DNA of 5,356 bases, from contig JAHJAQ010000116.1 of the NCBI GenBank assembly GCA_018813975.1, positions 1-5,356 of the forward strand, read 5' to 3'. A program made the translations under genes and the position numbers. Positions 1 to 5,356 of the stretch are shown here, one piece after another (position 1 is the stretch's first letter; every line of letters starts with the position of its first letter). The stretch is from Microcaldota archaeon (GTDB taxonomy: Archaea > Iainarchaeota > Iainarchaeia > Iainarchaeales > JAGVWC01). Under the pieces are notes generated by a model. It was not told the origin of the DNA. It did not search any database and was given only the letters and a program-made list of their open reading frames with translations.

Positions 1-3000
1 CGAGAAATTGTTTCAATAATTCTCCTGGAAATCGCGTTTTCTTCTCGCGTGCGTTCAGCCGCGAATTGATGCGCTTCCTCTATCACCAATAAGAAAGGGC
101 AAAGCCTTCCAATTCTTCGCTCTTTGAACAAAGTATTGGCAATATGAGAAACCACTACTTGTTTTTTTCTCGCATCAATAATATCGGAGAAATCAATCAC
201 GGTTAATTGCCCTGGTTTTAGCAGATCAGAAATGGATGGATTATCGGTTTTAGCAAACAAATGCAAATCCTCTAAAATCGAAAGCCAACTGGAAAGAATG
301 GTTTGGGTTTCTCCTTTGACTTCAGAATCCTCGCTAATCGCTTTTTTAACAGTCGCAAAATCAAACGGCCCCATTCCCGCTTTCATTTCCGCGTAAAGCT
401 TGTGCAAAATGCGCTGTAATACTCTTTTTTGCGGATTGGACAAACCAGCCACAATACTTGAAATCAGCGGAACGTTTAGTTTGGGCACGCCAATTCGAAT
501 GTCTCTTGCATTCACAACCACTGTTTTAGAAGAAAAGTCTTTAGCATTTTTAGGATTGGCCACTGCAAAATTAGTGTATTCTCCATGCGCATCCATCACA
601 ATAATCCCGATTCTGCCTTGCTCTGTTTTTCTATTCAATACTTCTTCGATTAAAGATTTGACTGAAACACTATTGTGGATAACAATTTTGTTTGCCACAA
701 AGTTTTGGCTTGAGGTAGACAAATCATAAACAAATTCATACGAAGGATTTCGTATTTCAATCTGGGTGATTGGATCAAAAAATAAAGGAGCACTAACCAA
801 GTTTTTCATTTTTTTGACTAATCTCTTGGCAATTGTTGCATTTGCGCGCAATTGATTCGCGTTTTGATTTAGTTCCTTGGTCATGCGATACAGAACAGAA
901 TAGGGCGGGACTCCATGACCCGTGACATAACCATATAAGGCATTCTTATACCGACCGCTCTTTTTGCACAATCCCTTTAGCTCAAAGCCTAAGTCTTCAC
1001 GCCAAGCCTTAATTTTAAACCATGGTTTTTGAGCCAAGAGTTCTTCCACCTTAGAAAACTCGTTTTCGCGGGAAAGATTCGCTGCCAAAGAAATCGTTGA
1101 ATTGGTTGGGTTTGTCAGTCCCCGTACCACGCGACGTAGTGTGGCCGAAGAAACACACGCATTGGATGCCATAGAAACAAATGTATTTCCATTAGAATAC
1201 TGTTCTTGTAACAAACGCTTTGCCTCTGTTTCTGTGCGCACCGGCAAAGAACTAAAAAACATTTCCACTTCGCGCACTATTCGCTCAATTTGCACAACGC
1301 GATTTTCAAATTCAGCACACAATCGAAAAAGTGATTCTCGAGACAAGTTGTCCTTGCCATTTATGCAACGCGAAATATTGGAAACTGCTCGATTTTGATA
1401 TGAAAGATTCAATAATTCAAAAACGTGCTTCAACTCAAAACCGATGTTCGGAACCACATCTACATTCGTATTTGAAACCAGTTTTTGCCATTGCAAAAAT
1501 CTCTCTTGCTTGTGTCCAATCTTAAATTCTAGTCGGGATAATAAACAAAAGTTTTTACTTCCTCTCACAAGCAGACGCGTATAGGTTTTTTCTTTTACTT
1601 TTTTTTGCTTTAAAAATGGAACCACAGAAAAGCGAAAAAACATTGTTTCCAAGGCATCAATCAAGGAACGGCTAGCCAGTGTAATTTCAATTTCGGACTT
1701 TGTGGCATTCACATGACCATCACAATCAATGAATGTGCTCAAAAAAGCTGCAATGGTTTTTTTATCACTCTTTAGGATTTGTTGGGGAACCCATTTAGTC
1801 CAACTAGAATTTGTAAAACCCATTTTTTTCAAAGAACTTGCAAGCAGCGAATTGGAAAAAAGAATTTCTCCTTTCCGACGACTTTTTCGCGCGTGGATTG
1901 AAAAACACTTGGACATCAATTCAATATATTCCTTCTGAATAACGGGATTTTCATTGGAAAACTGGACATGCTGAACTGCATTATGGCCCTCGGCGAGCCA
2001 ATACGCCCAAAGCTTAGCCAAAGCAGGGGTCACTTCCACTCGAGCGGGAATCCTGCTAGTGCGGGTATGGAGAAACGAAATCATTGGATAAAGAGAGGCA
2101 ACATCCAACCCCAAAATAGAACAAATTTGTGAAAGACGCTTCATAGGAATACAATGATTCAGCCAACGCCGGACATTATTGGAATCCGTCTTAAGCGATT
2201 TTGCAAGCGAATTAACTGAAAATTCTTTTTCTGCTGCCCTTTCACCTAATTTTGCCAGTACTGCAGTATCCCGTACCAATACCCGAGAAGAATCCTTCCA
2301 CAAAGGTACAAAATTTATAAACTGTAAAAAACCAGTTGGATTCGGTTTTGGAACTATTCCAACATCACCACGTTTCAACAGTTCTGCTGGAATCCACTCC
2401 CAATCCAAACCCTTCAAAACAGGAACTTGGTGATTAAATGAAACATCTATCTTTCTTCCCGAGCGAAACTGTACGCAAAGCATTTTTTTCGGGGCTTTGC
2501 GTCGCATAAACGCCAACACTTTTGCAGGTTTAATTGTTCCATCCACGGCAAGCGAAAAAACAATTGGCTTTTTTTTCCCAGGAAACGAGATTTGCACACC
2601 ATTATCCACTACAAATCCCCTTGCAATCTGCTCATCCACAAGGATTCCAATCGGAATTTCACTTCCATCAGCCAACCAAACCCTCTCAAAAGGACTTGTG
2701 CACTTCCCCGCTCCACTTTGAGCAAGAATCGCTATGTGTTTTTTCAACAAATTCGTTAAATTCAATTTAACGGGCAAATCATGATATTCTAATGCCCCCC
2801 AATGCAATCCATTTTCCTCAAACCCCAAAAAATCTTTTAAAATTTCATTAGAAGCAATTCTAACTTTGGTGCCGGGAGAAGGGGGAAAGCTAGGGCGCTT
2901 TAATTTCTTTTCATGGTAAATGCCAAGAGGCCTGGTTTTGGCCAGCAAATATTCCCATTCATTAGTAGGGAATTGTTCAAACAATTTTCTTCCGGAAGCC

Positions 3001-3206
3001 TCAAATTCTTTTACCGCTTCTGCCCTTTCAAAATAACGATTGGTTTTGATAACATTAGTTACCATGCAAACCATGGTTCCCTCAGAATAATCCAATTCCA
3101 CGAACTGGCCCCGATGCACGTTTCCGTGGTTTACCACAAACTCTAATTCAATAGGCGAAGGACCATTCAAAGAACTAACCACGGTTCCAATATCAGTTTT
3201 TTCCAT
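1..3206 (-). CDS. herA: HerA DNA translocase/helicase, intein-containing precursor (3' end outside window)
   Basis: HerA is a hexameric ATP-driven DNA translocase that works with the nuclease NurA, and with Mre11-Rad50, to resect double-strand breaks for recombination. The frame is open without stop or frameshift for 1068 codons from the ATG at 3206 to the left edge. Residues 1-100 form the N-terminal HAS-barrel type region (IGTVVSS, RGQFVEL, VIKTNRYFE). The Walker A motif AQSGAGK|S is split by an intein at residues 169-845. After the intein come VMDAHGEYTNF (870-880), the Walker B motif FLLVIEEAHQF with the catalytic Glu pair (1038-1048), and ERTREENAISRRIIE near the edge, all typical of HerA. 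The extein visible here is about 391 residues against about 500 for the family, so roughly the last 100 residues lie outside. The start at 3206 has AGAGG 9 nt upstream and overlaps the preceding zinc-ribbon gene by 14 nt. It is the last gene seen in the nurA operon. Family assignment is firm. Confidence 0.97.
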   Translation of the reverse strand, partial: MEKTDIGTVVSSLNGPSPIELEFVVNHGNVHRGQFVELDYSEGTMVCMVTNVIKTNRYFERAEAVKEFEASGRKLFEQFPTNEWEYLLAKTRPLGIYHEKKLKRPSFPPSPGTKVRIASNEILKDFLGFEENGLHWGALEYHDLPVKLNLTNLLKKHIAILAQSGAGKCTSPFERVWLADGSEIPIGILVDEQIARGFVVDNGVQISFPGKKKPIVFSLAVDGTIKPAKVLAFMRRKAPKKMLCVQFRSGRKIDVSFNHQVPVLKGLDWEWIPAELLKRGDVGIVPKPNPTGFLQFINFVPLWKDSSRVLVRDTAVLAKLGERAAEKEFSVNSLAKSLKTDSNNVRRWLNHCIPMKRLSQICSILGLDVASLYPMISFLHTRTSRIPARVEVTPALAKLWAYWLAEGHNAVQHVQFSNENPVIQKEYIELMSKCFSIHARKSRRKGEILFSNSLLASSLKKMGFTNSSWTKWVPQQILKSDKKTIAAFLSTFIDCDGHVNATKSEIEITLASRSLIDALETMFFRFSVVPFLKQKKVKEKTYTRLLVRGSKNFCLLSRLEFKIGHKQERFLQWQKLVSNTNVDVVPNIGFELKHVFELLNLSYQNRAVSNISRCINGKDNLSRESLFRLCAEFENRVVQIERIVREVEMFFSSLPVRTETEAKRLLQEQYSNGNTFVSMASNACVSSATLRRVVRGLTNPTNSTISLAANLSRENEFSKVEELLAQKPWFKIKAWREDLGFELKGLCKKSGRYKNALYGYVTGHGVPPYSVLYRMTKELNQNANQLRANATIAKRLVKKMKNLVSAPLFFDPITQIEIRNPSYEFVYDLSTSSQNFVANKIVIHNSVSVKSLIEEVLNRKTEQGRIGIIVMDAHGEYTNFAVANPKNAKDFSSKTVVVNARDIRIGVPKLNVPLISSIVAGLSNPQKRVLQRILHKLYAEMKAGMGPFDFATVKKAISEDSEVKGETQTILSSWLSILEDLHLFAKTDNPSISDLLKPGQLTVIDFSDIIDARKKQVVVSHIANTLFKERRIGRLCPFLLVIEEAHQFAAERTREENAISRRIIETIS
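807..1439 (-). other. Three helix-turn-helix-like modules (B, C, D) of the intein, after the endonuclease
   Basis: Precursor residues 590-800, between the LAGLIDADG domain and the C-terminal splicing half. Module B (about 595-633) holds VFELLNLSYQNRAVSNISRC, then LSRESLFRLCAEF. Module C (about 676-711) reads SMASNACVSSATLRRVVRG followed by TNPTNSTISLAANL, the closest to a classic XRE HTH. Module D (about 745-782) reads GLCKKSGRYKNALYGYVTG followed by GVPPYSVLYRMTKELN. They share a spaced pattern: hydrophobic helix, turn, recognition helix ending in G or an equivalent, then a P/S-containing turn and a hydrophobic helix. These could read DNA for homing or tether the precursor to DNA. Boundaries are approximate and the function is inferred. 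Confidence 0.6.
1560..2039 (-). other. LAGLIDADG (DOD-type) homing endonuclease domain within the intein
   Basis: Precursor residues 390-549. The first LAGLIDADG helix is KLWAYWLAEGH (about 398-408) with the acidic residue Glu406. It is followed by VQFSNENPVIQKEYIE, a common continuation in archaeal intein endonucleases. The second motif is FLSTFIDCDGHV (488-499), with Asp496 in the catalytic position. It is preceded by KWVPQQIL, another recurrent element. Both metal-binding acids are kept and the frame is intact, so a functional site-specific endonuclease is likely. By family knowledge it would cut the uninterrupted herA P-loop coding sequence to spread the intein. The target site itself is inferred. 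Confidence 0.92.
2100..2231 (-). other. Helix-turn-helix-like module A of the intein (before the endonuclease)
   Basis: Precursor residues 326-369. The pattern SLAKSLKTDSNNVRRWL, then CIPMKRLSQICSILGLD, resembles an XRE-like HTH: small hydrophobic helix, turn, recognition helix, then a closing helix ending in LGLD. It sits between the N-terminal splicing half and the LAGLIDADG domain. The DNA-binding role is inferred from pattern only. Confidence 0.55.
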
Positions 3207-3414
3207 GCTTTTTTTCCTCTTTTTGTTTTTGCTTTGCTATTTTTTCCAATGCTGAAATCGTAAACTCGGGGAACAATTTTTGTTCCAAACCACACTTGCG
3301 ACAACGATAATAAAATTCCCTATAAGCGGCCAAAGCCGGACGATCCGTCATAGTTACACTCGTGGAATGACAACGCGGACACACTTTAACAAACTCGTCT
3401 TTTTCTTTTTTCAT
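3193..3414 (-). CDS. Small zinc-ribbon protein of unknown function in the nurA-herA operon
   Basis: A 73-residue protein with two cysteine pairs, CPRC at 12-15 and CRKC at 38-41, separated by 22 residues. This is a single treble-clef or zinc-ribbon type metal site like those in archaeal transcription, RNA-processing and DNA-binding proteins. The spacer holds TMTDRPALAAYREFYYRC, where an aromatic strand leads into the second knuckle. The last 20 residues are very lysine-rich (KQKQKEEKKHGKN) and could touch nucleic acid. Its ATG overlaps the stop of the phosphatase-like gene as ATGA, and its stop lies 14 nt inside herA, so its translation is probably coupled to both neighbours. It has a good AGGAG site. 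No specific family is recognised. From position only, it may be an adaptor or accessory factor for HerA-NurA. Confidence 0.88.
   Translation of the reverse strand: MKKEKDEFVKVCPRCHSTSVTMTDRPALAAYREFYYRCRKCGLEQKLFPEFTISALEKIAKQKQKEEKKHGKN
3216..3220 (-). promoter_or_regulatory. Ribosome binding site of herA
   Basis: AGAGG on the minus strand, 9 nt before the herA ATG at 3206. It lies inside the 3' end of the zinc-ribbon gene, consistent with translational coupling, and supports the chosen herA start. Confidence 0.7.
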
Positions 3415-3998
3415 AACAATCTTCTCCTAACAAGTGTCTTGGGATTTGGTCTACCCGCTTTCGAAACAAGTCTTCGATCAACGGGCGGAGAAACAATTTT
3501 ATGAGAGACTCTCCGTACTCGTTGTTTTCCAAATTTTTTTTGAAGCTCTGGGAAAACCTTTTTCCCCTTGGGCAATAACACATAAGGCTCTAAACCAGCC
3601 TCTTGAAGCTTTTTATTTACTTTGACAAGTGCTTTAGAAGGAGAAAAACCGCGAGCAACCCAATACGCTATTGCCACATCAGGGGCACTACCCCCGGCAA
3701 CGCAATGTACCAAACAAGGGCCACGAATTTTCCTTAAAGTACTTAAAAAAGCGTTGGTATAATTTAAAATAGAAAACTTCTTTGGATAAGGAACAAATTC
3801 CAACCTAATTCCATGGCGTGAAAGCAATTCCTTTTCAGCAGAAACAGTATCAGAAATAAAATCTGGCCCTACTGGCGCCCCAAACCAAATAACTTTTTTA
3901 ATTCCCAAACGTTTAATTTCTTCCACATCTGATTCTGTATGGGGTTTGGAAGAAATAAAAAAACCCTTGTCAATTCTTACGGGCGGTCGTACAAACAT
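3411..3998 (-). CDS. Dual-specificity-phosphatase-like protein, probable pseudophosphatase with basic tail
   Basis: A 195-residue protein. Residues 1-150 follow the Cys-based tyrosine/dual-specificity phosphatase layout: start region RPPVRIDKGFFISSKP, helix and strand EEIKRLGIKKVIWFG, strand LEFVPYP, helix, then the P-loop LVHCVAGGSAPD (96-107) and helix AIAYWVARGFSPSKALVKV, which matches the helix following the CX5R loop in DUSPs. The nucleophile position Cys99 is kept. The invariant Arg at Cys+6 is Ala105, and the usual Ser/Thr after it is Pro106. The general-acid Asp expected near residue 73 also seems absent (PYPKKF). It is therefore probably catalytically dead and may bind phospho-ligands or act as a scaffold. 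Residues 154-195 carry 15 Lys/Arg and one acidic residue, suggesting nucleic-acid contact. It starts 8 nt after nurA and overlaps the next gene by 4 nt. The fold call is fairly sure; the role is unknown. Confidence 0.85.
   Translation of the reverse strand: MFVRPPVRIDKGFFISSKPHTESDVEEIKRLGIKKVIWFGAPVGPDFISDTVSAEKELLSRHGIRLEFVPYPKKFSILNYTNAFLSTLRKIRGPCLVHCVAGGSAPDVAIAYWVARGFSPSKALVKVNKKLQEAGLEPYVLLPKGKKVFPELQKKFGKQRVRRVSHKIVSPPVDRRLVSKAGRPNPKTLVRRRLL
3424..3428 (-). promoter_or_regulatory. Ribosome binding site of the zinc-ribbon gene
   Basis: AGGAG on the minus strand, 9 nt before the ATG at 3414. It lies within the last codons of the phosphatase-like gene and supports the 3414 start with its ATGA overlap. 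Confidence 0.75.
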
Positions 3999-4003
3999 TT
4001 TTT

Positions 4004-4008
4004 CACCT
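4004..4008 (-). promoter_or_regulatory. Ribosome binding site of the phosphatase-like gene, overlapping the nurA stop
   Basis: AGGTG on the minus strand, 5 nt before the ATG at 3998. It shares bases with the TAG stop of nurA (4007-4009), so ribosomes ending nurA are placed on the next start. This supports coupled translation and the 3998 start. Confidence 0.65.
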
Positions 4009-5110
4009 AAAACGGTCGCGAGTTTCTCCTTAATTGCATTCGAACTCTTTTACTTAATTGGTCACAGATTTTATTAAAAACCACATCAATTTCTTCCGGT
4101 TTTAAGTGGGCTCTTAAATCCGCTTCAATCAAAACAGAAGGATACGCGTATTCGCGGTGCAAACCACTCAACGCACCAATCGTAGAAGCAATGCAATTGG
4201 TGTGCTCTGTTAAAGAACCCTTTTTTGGCGAATGCAAAAACTCGATTCTTAAGGGGCGATCTAGTTCGCTAGGCTTTAAATAACATGCAAAAAGTCGATT
4301 GCCCCAATCCAAACCAAAATCTTGTAAAATTGCGTGATCCTTAATGCTCTTAGTGTACGGAAAAGCAAAGCTTCGTTCGTTTTTTTGCAGTACGTGATCC
4401 AATAAAACAGAATCCAATATAAAATCCAGGCCAAGGGGTTTTTGTTTTTTAAAAAAAGGCAGAATGGTTTCTCCCAGAATGCTTTGAAACCGCGAACCCC
4501 TGCTATCCTCTACACACCCCACCAACTCAGTATTGTTTTGTTCTGCGGTTTGGTATAATTCCAAAAACAAATCCAATAATCCATGATACTCCTCTGCAAG
4601 CTTAGAATCTTTTCGGGGCTTGTCCATGTATTGAGGAACCAAACTTCCATCCAGCAAACAAAAATCCGGCTTCTCACTTTCAATCATTTGCTTGGCCATT
4701 TTAATCTCTTCTTTTAACCGCAACAAAGATTTTGAAGTGTTTAATTCATCCAAATCCAATGCATGATTGGAAAGAAATGGTTGGGGAAAATCAAAAAAAT
4801 TCGGCCAATACTTGGTTTTGGTTACAATTCCATTTTGGTATTCAAACAAAACACCAACCGTTCGAACCAAAACCAAGTCAATAGAATGCAAGGATTTGGA
4901 CACAAAACCAGAATCCCCCCCGCAAACCCGACAATTCAACGCACTTGGCTGAATGGGAATAATAAACTGGTTTTCCGGAGCTTCCGTGGAATTCAATTCT
5001 TTCAAACCCTGTTCGCGCAAAAAAACAAGCTGCTCTGCCAATCGCTTGCGCTGACTTTCATTCGACTGAATGGTTTGAACTGCTTCTCCAATAACAGAAA
5101 ATAATCGCAT
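4007..5110 (-). CDS. nurA: NurA 5'-3' nuclease, DNA double-strand break repair
   Basis: NurA is a Mn-dependent nuclease that pairs with the HerA hexamer and degrades DNA strands at breaks to prepare recombination ends. From the ATG at 5110 the protein has 367 residues, in the family range. Family signatures in order are VCGGDSGF (62-69, first metal Asp66), an acidic helix RLKEEIKMA (Glu134/135, likely the family Glu), LLDGSLVP (152-159, Asp154), VEDSRGSRF (200-208), and AYPSVLIEADLRAH (322-335), holding the conserved Tyr323 and His335. All expected active-site residues appear present. An upstream GTG at 5134 in the same frame would add eight residues. I prefer 5110 because the TATA-like boxes lie at about 5141-5160, leaving only a short leader, and no ribosome site precedes 5134. 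It is the first gene of the operon ending in herA. Family call is strong; the start is less sure. Confidence 0.93.
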   Translation of the reverse strand: MRLFSVIGEAVQTIQSNESQRKRLAEQLVFLREQGLKELNSTEAPENQFIIPIQPSALNCRVCGGDSGFVSKSLHSIDLVLVRTVGVLFEYQNGIVTKTKYWPNFFDFPQPFLSNHALDLDELNTSKSLLRLKEEIKMAKQMIESEKPDFCLLDGSLVPQYMDKPRKDSKLAEEYHGLLDLFLELYQTAEQNNTELVGCVEDSRGSRFQSILGETILPFFKKQKPLGLDFILDSVLLDHVLQKNERSFAFPYTKSIKDHAILQDFGLDWGNRLFACYLKPSELDRPLRIEFLHSPKKGSLTEHTNCIASTIGALSGLHREYAYPSVLIEADLRAHLKPEEIDVVFNKICDQLSKRVRMQLRRNSRPF

Positions 5111-5139
5111 ACACACCAAACTAAAAAAAGTCACAAAAT

Positions 5140-5152
5140 CGTTTTAAAAACG
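5140..5152. promoter_or_regulatory. 13-bp palindrome over the nurA TATA region
   Basis: The sequence cgtttt-a-aaaacg is a perfect 6-bp-arm inverted repeat with one central base. It lies on the nearer nurA TATA-like box. It could be an operator where a dimeric regulator blocks TBP binding, or just the symmetry of an AT-rich TATA element framed by CG pairs. No regulator is known. Confidence 0.35.
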
Positions 5153-5160
5153 GTTTTAAA
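5141..5160 (-). promoter_or_regulatory. Promoter of the nurA-herA operon (TATA-like boxes)
   Basis: Two TATA-like boxes read on the minus strand: TTTTTAAAAC (5150-5141) and TTTAAAAC (5160-5153). With the archaeal spacing of about 26 nt from the box centre, transcription would begin near 5120 or 5130, giving a 10-20 nt leader to the ATG at 5110. A weak GGTG lies 3 nt before that ATG. Which box is used cannot be told from sequence. Confidence 0.55.
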
Positions 5161-5222
5161 GCTCGTTTCCGATAAAACCCCTGATTAAAGCGATTTAACC
5201 TGTTTTTTTCAAAAAAAGGGGT

Positions 5223-5238
5223 GGAAAAGCATAAATAT
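5223..5238 (+). promoter_or_regulatory. BRE/TATA promoter of the pilin-like gene
   Basis: GGAAAAGC (5223-5230) is a purine-rich BRE-like element directly followed by ATAAATAT (5231-5238), a good archaeal TATA box. The box centre is about 26 nt before the A of the ATG at 5260, so the predicted transcript is leaderless. No ribosome site stands before the ATG, which agrees. Confidence 0.75.
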
Positions 5239-5259
5239 TCCAATATTCTTTTTTTGTTC

Positions 5260-5356
5260 ATGAAAGCACAGGGAAGCCTAGAATACTTGTTAATCATTGG
5301 CGGGGGCATTATACTCGCAGTCATTATTATTGGTGCGATTATTCCATTATCCAACA
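5260..5356 (+). CDS. Class III signal peptide (type IV pilin-like) protein, 5' part only
   Basis: Only the first 32 codons are visible. The N-terminus MKAQGSLEYLLIIGG matches the archaeal class III signal peptide QxSxE (Gln4, Ser6, Glu8), followed by a hydrophobic helix of about 20 residues (YLLIIGGGIILAVIIIGAII). By family knowledge, a pre-pilin peptidase of the EppA type cuts just before Gln4, here after the very short leader MKA, and the helix packs into a pilus-like filament core or anchors the protein in the membrane. It is transcribed away from nurA with its own promoter and is predicted leaderless. The rest of the protein, and so whether it is a small pilin or a large surface protein with this leader, lies outside the window. 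Confidence 0.88.
   Translation, partial: MKAQGSLEYLLIIGGGIILAVIIIGAIIPLSN

Larger units (their letters stand above)
672..2702 (-). mobile_element. Large intein with LAGLIDADG homing endonuclease inserted in the HerA Walker A motif
   Basis: An in-frame protein-splicing element of 677 residues (precursor residues 169-845). Its N-terminus is Cys1 followed by block A (CTSPFERVWLADG). Block B is GRKIDVSFNHQVPV, with Ser in place of the usual Thr and the catalytic His at precursor residue 259. A typical segment ELLKRGDVGIVP follows. At the C-terminus, block F is YEFVYDLSTSSQNF and block G is FVANKIVIHN|S, giving penultimate His844, terminal Asn845 and Ser846 as the +1 nucleophile. All residues of a class 1 cis-splicing intein are present, so it is predicted active. 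Removing it joins GAGK to SVSVKSLIEEVL and restores a perfect P-loop. Between the splicing halves lie a LAGLIDADG endonuclease and several HTH-like modules, which account for its large size. Homing would target intein-free herA alleles at this conserved site. Confidence 0.97.

Noticed and set aside
672..2702. A 2-kb insert in herA that might be a transposon, group I/II intron or gene disruption
   Set aside because: The frame is open through the whole insert, and the ends carry intein splice residues (Cys1, His-Asn, Ser+1). No inverted repeats or intron features are seen at the junctions.
400..3146. Several short plus-strand open frames of 60-110 codons
   Set aside because: They lie antisense to the continuous herA-intein frame, lack ribosome sites and known motifs, and overlap clearly supported coding sequence.
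3386..3583. Minus-strand open frame of 65 codons in another frame of the phosphatase-like gene
   Set aside because: It overlaps the supported phosphatase-like gene and has no motif of its own.
4763..5104. Plus-strand open frame of 113 codons opposite nurA
   Set aside because: It is antisense to the conserved NurA N-terminal region and has no recognisable domain or promoter.
5198..5222. Inverted repeat with T7/A7 arms and CC/GG ends, possible terminator or operator
   Set aside because: It lies between two divergent genes, where no terminator is expected. The stem is mostly A-T pairs with a mismatch and a loop too small to close fully, so chance symmetry of AT-rich DNA is likely.
5121..5354. 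Minus-strand open frame of 77 codons upstream of nurA
   Set aside because: It runs antisense through the pilin-like signal peptide and both promoters. The coding evidence for the plus-strand gene is much stronger.

Overview
This window looks archaeal. It carries the archaeal DNA end-resection pair HerA and NurA, a class III (type IV pilin-like) signal peptide, AT-rich TATA/BRE-type promoters with very short or absent leaders, and short-spaced genes with GGTG/GGAG ribosome binding sites. The AT-rich base composition and lysine-rich proteins would fit a DPANN-type or methanogen-like archaeon, but the sequence does not fix the lineage.

Almost the whole window (5110 down to 1) is one operon on the minus strand. 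In transcription order it holds nurA (nuclease), a dual-specificity-phosphatase-like protein that lacks key catalytic residues, a small zinc-ribbon protein, and herA (hexameric DNA translocase), which runs off the left edge. Spacing is very tight: 8 nt between nurA and the phosphatase-like gene, a 4-nt ATGA overlap to the zinc-ribbon gene, and a 14-nt overlap into herA. No mre11 or rad50 lies between nurA and herA. The two small genes sit there instead, which suggests by position that they are accessory factors of HerA-NurA.

The main discovery is inside herA. A 677-residue in-frame intein (2702 down to 672) interrupts the Walker A P-loop exactly between the Lys and the Ser of GAGK|S. It has Cys1, a block B His, a LAGLIDADG homing endonuclease with two motifs, and a C-terminal His-Asn followed by Ser+1. 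It is longer than most LAGLIDADG inteins because it also carries what look like four helix-turn-helix modules, one before the endonuclease and three after it. HerA cannot have a working ATP site until the intein splices out, so splicing is a possible control point for DNA end processing.

On the plus strand, a divergent gene starts at 5260 and runs off the right edge. It encodes a class III signal-peptide (pilin-like) protein and has a clear BRE/TATA placed for a leaderless transcript. The 149-nt divergent spacer (5111-5259) holds promoters for both directions and a 13-bp palindrome over the nurA TATA region. No tRNA, rRNA, CRISPR array or insertion sequence was seen.
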